Part shown: in pieces, positions 1 through 7,872 of the stretch
Layout of the letters: each line of letters starts with the position of its first letter
Numbering within the stretch: position 1 is the first letter of the stretch
DNA from: an uncultured Mycoplasmataceae bacterium
GTDB lineage: Bacteria > Bacillota_I > Bacilli_A > Mycoplasmatales > Mycoplasmoidaceae
Direction of reading: 5' to 3'
Assembly (NCBI GenBank): GCA_949299825.1
Contig: CASGBP010000043.1
Location: forward strand, 1-11,304
DNA length: 11,304 nucleotides
Notes under the pieces: generated by a model
The model's input: only the letters and a program-made list of their open reading frames with translations
Told to the model about the DNA's origin: nothing
The model's database searches: none
Made by a program: the position numbers and the translations under genes

Positions 1-497
1 AAGTAGTACACTTGATACCCAGAGTTAATAAAAGTATCTAATGCCTTAGCTTCATCTTGATAAATTGAATCCCCATCACCACGATAAATCTTAATTGCTT
101 GACTAGGTTCAATTTCATTTTTTGCAAATCATTGAGGGTTTAATTCTCCTAAAGCTGGATTTATTAAATTTTCTTTAACATCTTCATCAGTTGAATAAAT
201 AGTTTTTGTTTCAGTGTTATTTAAAGCATCATCAGTTATTTGTTTAACCTGACTTTGACCCAAATACACTTTTTTACCATTTTGTTCAACGTAATAATTA
301 TCATTTGTTATATTTGTAGAAGTTACTCCATAAGTTTCTTTAATATAAGCAGAATAAGCTTGAAAACTAGTAAAATTTATACCATCAATAGAATAAACAC
401 TAGTTTGTTTATTTGCCAACAATATCCCAGAAACACTAGCAATTGGAGTTATTGTTGTTAATGCAAACAAAACTATTCCAACTAAAGTCTTCTTCAT
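1..497 (-). CDS. Giant-protein paralogue, N-terminal 165 aa (3' end outside window)
   Basis: Function not recognised. The reading frame is open from the ATG at 495-497 to the left edge, passing one TGA (129-131) that must be Trp. Residues 1-30 form a signal peptide or anchor: MKK followed by a hydrophobic stretch and no lipobox Cys, so it is not a lipoprotein. Residues 34-57 carry the motif VYSIDGINF found repeatedly in the 2368-aa neighbour. The whole visible part aligns without gaps to residues 1-165 of that neighbour: about half the residues are identical overall, and about 70% over the last 100, for example DNYY, VYLGQSQ, ETKTIYST, LDTFINSGY. An ATG directly upstream (498-500) could also start the protein. 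I prefer 497 because it gives an exactly equal N-terminal length and an 8-nt gap to the Shine-Dalgarno box, as in the paralogue. By analogy the full protein may exceed 2000 aa, but its length and C-terminus cannot be seen here. Confidence 0.92.
3..497 (-). repeat. Paralogous N-terminal segment, copy 2
   Basis: Codes for 165 residues that align without insertion or deletion to the segment at 7189-7683. The last 100 residues (from DNYY to VYY) are about 70% identical by hand count, while the signal-peptide region is much more diverged. This indicates gene duplication followed by stronger constraint on the mature N-terminal domain. The similarity reaches the window edge, so its full extent is unknown. 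Confidence 0.85.
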
Positions 498-503
498 CAT
501 AAA

Positions 504-510
504 TCCCTCC
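504..510 (-). promoter_or_regulatory. Ribosome binding site GGAGGGA
   Basis: On the minus strand GGAGGGA precedes two consecutive ATGs. GGAGG lies 5 nt from the first (498-500) and 8 nt from the second (495-497). The 8-nt spacing matches the upstream paralogue and supports the second ATG as the main start. A TTG at 510-512 overlaps the box itself and is an unlikely start. Confidence 0.8.
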
Positions 511-527
511 AAAGCTACTACATGTCA

Positions 528-536
528 ATTATAACA
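528..536 (-). promoter_or_regulatory. Extended -10 promoter TGTTATAAT
   Basis: The minus strand reads TGTTATAAT about 30 nt upstream of the start codon, a perfect TATAAT with the TGn extension. No good TTGACA sits 16-18 bp upstream; the -35 position (about 551-556) is AGATAA and falls on the end of a palindrome. The arrangement matches that before the neighbouring paralogue, so each giant gene probably has its own promoter. Assigned by pattern only. Confidence 0.6.
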
Positions 537-541
537 TAATT

Positions 542-555
542 GATAATATATTATC
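542..555. repeat. 14-bp perfect palindrome in the intergenic spacer
   Basis: GATAATATATTATC is its own reverse complement. It lies between the TAA of the 2368-aa gene and the TATAAT of the next gene, and its end reaches the expected -35 position. It could be an operator half-site pair or part of a weak terminator. It is entirely AT in its core and no U-tract follows, so it may also be chance in AT-rich DNA. Confidence 0.4.
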
Positions 556-576
556 TATAATAATAAATTATACAAA

Positions 577-3500
577 TTAACTATTGTAAAAAGCTAATAA
601 ATCATTTATTGAATCAAAATAATACCCATTATATTTGTAATAATCAATTACTTCTCTAGTTTCTACATGCAATTTAATGTTATTTTCTTCTCTTATAAAA
701 GCTAATAAGTTTTCATAAGCAGTTGTGACTGTTCTTGCATTACTATCTAGCGTATCAACAAAGTATCTTGTTCCATCTTTGGTAGTATAAACTAATACAT
801 TTCTTGGTGCAATTCCATTTTTAACCACTTGTTCAACATCACTATATGATGAAGATCTTATTGCTACAGACTCAGTATCATATGTTTTAATTGATTTTAA
901 ACCTTCTTGATAATTTTCGATTGTTTTTTGTTTTATAGCATTCTTAGCATTTTCAACTGCTACTACTGGAGCTGAAGTTACATGATTTCCTTGAGCATCT
1001 AATAAGTTAGCTGAGTCATCAATTATAAATCAATTATTAGTATTAAAAGTACTATCAATTGATCGCTTTGCTTCTTCAGTAATAACTTTATTTGTTACAC
1101 TATCATAACTATCACCTGGCAACATACTATTAAATATTCGACGTTCTTTTAAATAACCACTTTCATCTAAAACTGGACGTAAAGAGATAATAGTTGAACG
1201 TAATTTTGATTGAACACTCTTAGCTGCTGCTTCCATAGCTGCATCGCTATTAATTGAACTTCAGTTTCCTCCTCAACCATCACTAAAACTCTTAACAGAC
1301 ATTGATACATATTGAGAACTATCAGCATTCTTACTAATATCATTAACTACACTATTGGCCAAGGCTAATTTACTAGAATACAACCCTAATTGTTTATCTA
1401 AGTTAACACTTGATTCAATATAACCATCTCCAAGAGTATTATCAAAACTATAAACAACTGTATTAGTATTTGAGGTAGTAGTATAAACACTAGTTTCTAG
1501 ATCCTTTATGTAATCTTCTAACATTGTCTTTCTACCATTAATTGAATCTTCATAAAGCTTACCATCATAGTAGTATGAATCTCTAATATATGAATGATTA
1601 ATCTTTATTGCAGAATTCATCTTCATGTCACTAGCAGTTCTAATATCTATCAAGTTATTGGTTAAGCCAGTTTCATACTTATATGAACCACCACTTCATT
1701 GTCATTCATAACCATCATCAGTTCTAAATACATAAGCACAAGGCTGTTCTTTAGTAGATTCAACAATACTTGTAATCATTAATGCAAAAGTTGCAAGTGA
1801 TACAGCTATATCAATGAAATCAATAATTCCAAAAGCAATTTTAAACCCTTTTTTATTCATGAAAGATGTTCTACTTTTTTTCTTTTGATTTAGTTTGTTT
1901 TTACTACTGCTAACTGAAGAATCATCATTTGTAGTCATTGCTGCTGCTAATCCTGCATCAGTTAGATTTTTATTTTTACTTTTAACTCTTTCTCCAACGT
2001 CTTTAAACTTTTTTGACTGACTTTTTGAAACCTCAGTACCAGTTTTACTTACTTGACTCTTTGCATTATCAATCACTTCTGTAGTCGAACCAAGTGCCCC
2101 AAAACCAGTACCAACCCCTGTCATTGCTACATCACCTATTGAACCCATTGGAATTTTTGCAGAAAGATCAGGTATTTCATTTGGTAAATTTGTTGATGTT
2201 GCTACAAGATCATTATATGTTCCATTAATCATATTTACTCTACTAGCTTGCACATTAACAACAAGTTGCTTAATACTTTTATCTCAATCATCCATGCCAG
2301 GGTATCTACCTGATTGAATTTCTTCTAAAAGTCTTCTTTCCTCTTGAAGATAATTAGCATAAGTGGTTCTCATTAAATTTAATTCCTCAGCACTAAATTT
2401 ATTTTTTGCCACCCCTTGTGATATTAATAAATTATCAAAGACATCATTATATATAGAACCAACTAACAATCCTTTTAAATTATTATCTTCCATAAGTTTA
2501 TCTGCATAAAATGTCATTTGCACTAATCTATGATCAAGATAAATATAAGCAGGACAATTTAAATCAAATGGTTTATTTATTATATCACTAGGAATTTCCA
2601 TCATTGCAAACCTGCCTGAAAGTCAATTAACATAAGCATCTTCAGCAAGTCCAAACTCAAAATCTAAATTGGTTTTTGTCATTGTAATCATGTCTAACAT
2701 ATTAGAACTTTTAATTTTTTCAAAATATTTACGCTTAAATTGTTCTCATGTACTTGCATCTAAATTAAAATTCTCAACTTTTTTTCTAAGAATTTCAGTT
2801 TTTGCATCAACTCAACTTTGATTAAGAGTTGCATTTGATAACTCATCCCTTGTAAAAGTTTCACCATTAACTTTATATATTTTTGTATTATATTCAAATA
2901 GTGGTTCCACATCTCCGCTGCGAATTTTATCATATGCATCCTCAACCAATAGATCTTTAAGATTATCTACCCCATAGTTACATTTATTGACAATAATATC
3001 ATTCATATATTTTTCAAACATATCAAAATCAATATTGCCACTGTCATACATTGTTGCTAAAAAAAGCATCTCTTGAGTAATTGATGAACGAAGTACACTT
3101 GTAAAATCAAAATTTGCCATATCTGAAACTTTTCTTAAAAGAAATTCCGCATAAAATACATTTAAGTTATCATTTAAAGCTGTTAGGTCAAGATCACCAT
3201 AATGAAATACCGCACTTGCTTCAGCAATAGCTTTTTGAGCTATTGGAGTTTGTACTCTTTTTCCATCAACACCAACTAAATCAGCTGTTGATGAAAGAGC
3301 ATTAGGACTAGTGTTCTTTTTTCTCCTTAAAACAGATTTCTTTTTTACTTCACCTTGTGTACTTACAATATCTGGATTATTTGCTCTTGCTAACTTCTTT
3401 TCCTTGTTGACTTTTTTTCTTTCCTTTAATTTACTACCAAGACCTTTTTTTGCTTCTTTTTCAACCTTAGCATATTTTTTCGTACTGATATCTGAGAAAA

Positions 3501-6500
3501 CATTTGGATCAATAACTTTTGCTTTGTTTTCATTGATATTTTGAATTGCCTTTTGAATTTTTTTATCTGGAGTACCATCTACTTGTGAATTAAATGTTGG
3601 TGATTGAGATGACAAATATTCACCTTGACTAGTAGAAGGAATTGCATTTGGATTACCTGTATCGTCTGGTCTAAGAATTCCACCATATTCATCTCCTAAA
3701 TTAGGATTATCAGGATCAGATCTTCCACTAATTGAAAATAAAGCATTAGATTCATTATTTTTTGTAAAACTAAATCCATAATCTACATCACTATCTAATA
3801 TTCAATCCATTGAGGCTTTGTCTTTGTCAATATATCAATCATCTCAACCAGATTTTGTTGTAGTCTTGTCAGTATACTCATGTCATCTAGCTGCTAAGAA
3901 TCGAGTAATATCATTATTATAAAGATACTTTTCAAACCTAGTTGAAATAAATTCTCCTGTTTCACTATCTTTCTTTGTTTCAGTTAAAAATAATTGAACA
4001 ATATCATCAGATGGATTAACAAATTTTAAATTAACGATTCTATCAAGTTCTCTAAAGTAATGTTTACCATTAACATCAGTATGCATTGAGTGAATATTTT
4101 TAACATATACTTTTCCATTTTCAGTCTTTGCATTGATGAAAATATACTCAGCATTATTGTTTGCTATATCAAAAACATCACTATAAGCATATATCTTATC
4201 ACCAGCAACAATCCCAACTGAAGCAATTGCATCAAGATAATTTTGTAAATCTTTAGTACTTAAGGCATATTTGGTTCTATCCCATACACCAGTAGTTTGA
4301 TTTTCATCATCAACAATATCTTCATCAACTACTTCATCATCAATGATTTTTGGCAATGCAGGTTCAATTAATTCATCAACTACTTTAAGTACATCATTAT
4401 TTTCATTATATTGACCAAAAGTTTCTTCAGTTGAACCATCAATTGATTCAAAGGAATTATTACCCCATTTTTTAACATAAATAGTACTTGCAGCATCATC
4501 TAAATCTGATGATTGGTACTTATCAAATTTAACATTTTCCTCATAGTATAAATGTTTTAAACCTAAATCAACTTCCAATTTAGATGATCAAGTGGAAACA
4601 TCAAAGAATTTATCCAATTGGAATTCAATGAAGTTATATTCACGCATATTTTCCTTGATTAATAAAGTTGGATGCAAATATACACTAGAAAAAATTTGTG
4701 GTTTACCAAGACCACCGTCTTGAACAGGTAGGTTTGGAATTACATAAGCTGATTTAGTCTTATCAACCTTAGTTAAATAAGCATTAGCATCATAATTTAC
4801 AATGTCTGTTTGATAAGGAACTTTTTCCTCACTCAAATTAAGATCATAAACAATTTCATCATCTCTAGTTTCATACATTTCAGTGCTCGCTCCACTATAT
4901 GCAATGATTTGACCAGTTTTTAATGGAACACCAATACTTGATAACTTTGTTTGTAATAATTCAAGATTTTGATTTACTACAGAAGCATATTGAGCAGTAT
5001 GTTTCAAAATGTTGTGAATAGTTACAGAGTCTAATTCAAAGTCAACACTTCCTTTATAAGGATATTTTAAAGATAAAATTTCAATGTTTTCTTGAATAGT
5101 TTGGAATCCACGATATAAAAATGATATTTGTATCATTAACTCAGGATTATTTTCTAATAAATCAATTACTAATTCAGTTGCAGCTGTTGCATATTCTGGA
5201 TTAATTACTACTGCATCTTTATCTTCATCAAAAATAAATAAAGTGTCTTTTTGTGAAATATCTGCTAACATTCGCATAATTGTAACACTAGCATATTGAT
5301 CATAAGTCATATAAATAGAACCAAAAATACTATCCATATTTAAAGGAGTTGATTGTTCAGTTAAACTACTTGCATTATTATATGTTTCATCAATTTTGTA
5401 ATTTTTATCATCCACAAAATCAACATATGATTGATCTTCATCATCCATGATTATATCAAATGATTTTTCAGCAATCTTATTTGCAATAGTTGCATTATCT
5501 TCACGCATCAAATCATCCATTACTTCAGCAAGTGATAAATATCAACCAAATAATAAGTCAGCATCTAACCCATGCATACTCATTAGGATATCATTTGGAG
5601 ATAATTTCTTGCCCTCAGTTGAATAAACATAATAAGCATATTTTCTAAAGATGTTGTCACTAGGAACAAGTTCTCAACTATCTGGACTATTTAATAATTC
5701 ACCAGCATAATCTATCATAGAATCTAATACTTTTTCACGGTTAGTAGTATCATTAACATAACTTGCTATTAGAAGACTAGCTGTAAATTTAGCTCAATCC
5801 TTGCTAGATTCTTCTCAAAGTGCTTCATTACTCATAATTGTTCTTGAATTATTAATTGCATACACTAATGAATTTTTGGTATTTGTAAAAACTTGACCAC
5901 GATTAACAAAATTTTCAGGACCAAAACAATCCTCCATAAAACCATTAATTAATTCATCAATAGAACTTGCAGTTAATGGCATACCAAAACCAGCTGAAAG
6001 AATAGCATATTGATAACTTGAAGCAGCAACTGCTAAAGAAGGGTATGCTTGAGCTAAGAAACTTTCATATCTTTGAACATCAAATTCAATTGTTTCATTT
6101 TCAATTCCAAATATACTAACTAAATTTAAGCTCCCTTGTGAAGCATATTCATTATCAGGATTAAGTGCTGATGTACCTAGAGCTTCTTCTAGAATATTTT
6201 GATAAACTAAAGTAACATTTTTAAAATAAGCTCTAGTAGCTTGAATTAATCTAGTTGGTGCACCTGCTGAAATCAATCGATCCATCATTGAAGCAAACAA
6301 TAAAGGAACTCTAATTAAAGCATTATAATTTTGCATTGAAGCATAATTATCAGCAATTTCTAACACTTGATTGTAAATGTAATTGTATTCACGATAAGTA
6401 CCAGTTGTTGCATCAAATAAATTAGCATATGTTTGAGAAAGAGAAGTTAATTGACTAGTGGTTAAAGTTGCATAAGTATCAACTACCCCATTGCTATATG

Positions 6501-7683
6501 ATTCATTAAAATCAAATCCATTTGTTGAATCTCCTATAATTGATGATGGTACTGTTGATGATAATATTTTGTGATTAGTTGTCATAGTTCTAGCAACACT
6601 AGTAAACAAATAAGTTGAACTATAAGTTAGCTTATCTTGATCACTTTCACTACTAACACCTCTACTAATAAACTTGTCTAAAAGTGAATTAATATTTAAT
6701 CTATAGTTTGCAATTCATGCATTTTCATAGTTACTAACAAAACCAGATGTTGATCTAGTTCAATTTGAAGGACTAACTATTGCATTACCAACATCACTAT
6801 ATCCAGAATAATAGTTACCACCAGATAAATTATATTGGTCATTTGCATTTAAACCAATTATTTGATTTATAACTCCCTGATTTGCCTTAACCTTAACATA
6901 AGGAATGTCATCAAAACCAACTGCCTCAGCAATATCTGATTTTGCAGAAATGTATTTATAACCTACGTTAGTTTTCATTTTTATTACTGGAAGTGCATTA
7001 TCTTGAACAAAAGCTGCTGCAGCTGACTTTCAATCAGACTTTGCATTCATGTTAATAACATTAGAATATTCTCCAGTAGGACCTTTAATTCTTAAACTTG
7101 TTGTTGCTGCATTACTTTCATCAGTAAAATACACATTAACCAAGTATTTATATAAATCTTGCTTATTTTTAAAGTAAATATCATTAAAGTAGTAAACTTC
7201 ATAACCAGAATTGATGAAGGTATCTAAGGCTTCAGCTTGATCTAAGTAAGTATCATTGCCACTACCTCGATAAATCATAATTGATTCACTTGGTTCAATT
7301 TCAGTTTTAGCAAATCATTTTGGTGACAACTCTCCCAAACTTGGATTAATCAAATTACTATTAACATCTTCATTAGTTGAATAAATGGTCTTGGTTTCAC
7401 TCTTATCTAATGCATCTTGACCTAATTGTTGAATTTGACTTTGACCTAAGTAAACTCTTTTACCATTTTCTTCAATGTAATAGTTATCAGATAACATTTG
7501 AGTTGTTTTAACTCCAAAAGTTTTGTTAATGTAATTTTCCATTGATTGACGATTAGCAAAACTTATTCCATTGAAAACATAATTTGATTTATTTTGGTTT
7601 ACTAAAATTGAAGCAACTGCCACAGGAGTTGCAACTAACATAGAACCTAATATAATACTTGTTGTTAATTTTTTTATTTTCAT
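577..7683 (-). CDS. Giant (2368 aa) exported/membrane protein of unknown function
   Basis: One uninterrupted frame from ATG 7681-7683 to TAA 577-579 once TGA is read as Trp (22 TGA and 2 TGG Trp codons by hand count; every gap between standard-code fragments was translated and holds no TAA or TAG). No family recognised. Residues 1-26 are a signal or anchor (MKIKK, then hydrophobic; AVA at 22-24 could be a cleavage site; no lipobox Cys). A short aromatic motif of the form Y-x-[FYV]-[DN]-[GD]-x-x-[FY] recurs near residues 34-57, 163-186, 1601-1623, 2037-2047 and at the extreme C-terminus (2347-2368). Residues about 360-1000 look mostly helical. Residues 1104-1127 are acidic and 1374-1456 very basic (27 K/R). 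A Gly-rich weakly hydrophobic stretch (about 1845-1870), a Lys-rich stretch, one clear transmembrane segment (about 1948-1974) and a 394-aa C-terminal region follow. Residues 1-165 are paralogous to the next gene downstream. Surface location and host or cell contact are inference. Confidence 0.93.
1762..1842 (-). other. Transmembrane segment in the giant protein (residues about 1948-1974)
   Basis: The segment FKIAFGIIDFIDIAV continuing to LMITSIV is the only strong hydrophobic helix after the N-terminal signal. It is preceded by a Lys-rich stretch (KKKSR, MNKK) and followed by the neutral-to-acidic ESTKEQ. By the positive-inside rule its N-side should be cytoplasmic and the final 394 residues outside. 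Confidence 0.75.
3316..3564 (-). other. Highly basic region of the giant protein (residues 1374-1456)
   Basis: Twenty-seven Lys/Arg and nine Asp/Glu in 83 residues, with clusters such as KLKERKKVNKEKK and KKKSVLRRKK. It is probably disordered or coiled and would suit contact with polyanions (nucleic acid, glycosaminoglycan) or a cytoplasmic location. No specific binding domain is recognised. Confidence 0.7.
4303..4374 (-). other. Acidic stretch of the giant protein (residues 1104-1127)
   Basis: The segment ELIEPALPKIIDDEVVDED and the residues after it are dominated by Asp and Glu, with almost no basic residue. It reads as a linker or low-complexity segment between the helical first half and the later part of the protein. 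It lies about 250 residues before the strongly basic stretch. Confidence 0.6.
7189..7683 (-). repeat. Paralogous N-terminal segment, copy 1
   Basis: First 165 codons of the 2368-aa gene and partner of the segment at 3-497. The two copies start about 7.19 kb apart in the same orientation, which is the size of one complete gene plus spacer. That spacing is what a tandem gene duplication gives. Confidence 0.85.
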
Positions 7684-7691
7684 AAATAATA

Positions 7692-7696
7692 CCCTC
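7692..7696 (-). promoter_or_regulatory. Ribosome binding site GAGGG
   Basis: The minus strand reads TTTGAGGGTATTATTTATG: GAGGG is 8 nt before the ATG at 7681-7683. This fixes the start at MKIKK. The frame is open further upstream but has no other ATG with an RBS. Confidence 0.75.
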
Positions 7697-7714
7697 AAAT
7701 ACCTATACACTATA

Positions 7715-7723
7715 ATTATATCA
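7715..7723 (-). promoter_or_regulatory. Extended -10 promoter TGATATAAT
   Basis: Perfect TATAAT with a TGn extension on the minus strand, about 31 nt before the start codon, so a 5' leader of roughly 25 nt is expected. The position 17 bp upstream shows only TATAAA, no TTGACA. It has the same layout as the promoter of the downstream paralogue. Confidence 0.6.
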
Positions 7724-7760
7724 AAAAATATGAATTTTTTATAGTTATTAGCTCACTTTT

Positions 7761-7872
7761 AATAAAAAACTTTAGTTTTTATTATATTTTTTTAATAATT
7801 TTTAGGGAAAAAACTAAAAAAAGCTCAAAATAACCCTAAAACTAGCATAAAAAACCTGCCAAAATTAGTTTT
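7761..7872 (-). terminator. Inverted-repeat region after the repeat-protein gene (possible terminator)
   Basis: Downstream of the TAA at 7872-7874 the minus strand can form several AT-rich hairpins. AAAACTA/TAGTTTT pairs 7866-7872 with 7838-7844. TTTTAGGG/CCCTAAAA pairs 7834-7841 with 7800-7807. A short-loop stem (AAAAAC, loop TAAA, GTTTTT) lies at 7761-7783. The first two share bases 7838-7841 and cannot form together. No classic GC-rich stem with a following U-tract is present, so termination here is plausible but weakly supported. Confidence 0.35.

Noticed and set aside
240..461. Plus-strand 73-codon ORF
   Set aside because: It lies opposite the start of the paralogue gene, has no RBS and a low-complexity composition; it is an antisense shadow.
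2760..2945. Minus-strand 61-codon ORF in another frame
   Set aside because: It overlaps the giant gene completely, with no RBS and no coherent features.
3311..3544. Plus-strand 77-codon ORF rich in Phe and Leu, looking like a membrane protein
   Set aside because: It is the antisense of the Lys-rich region of the giant protein; the Phe runs simply mirror AAA/AAG Lys codons.
577..7683. A series of separate short genes or a decayed pseudogene
   Set aside because: All breaks are TGA in one constant frame, always at positions where Trp is plausible, and no gap contains TAA, TAG or a frameshift.
7600..7683. Lipoprotein signal in the giant proteins
   Set aside because: The N-terminal hydrophobic regions of both paralogues contain no Cys, so there is no lipobox.
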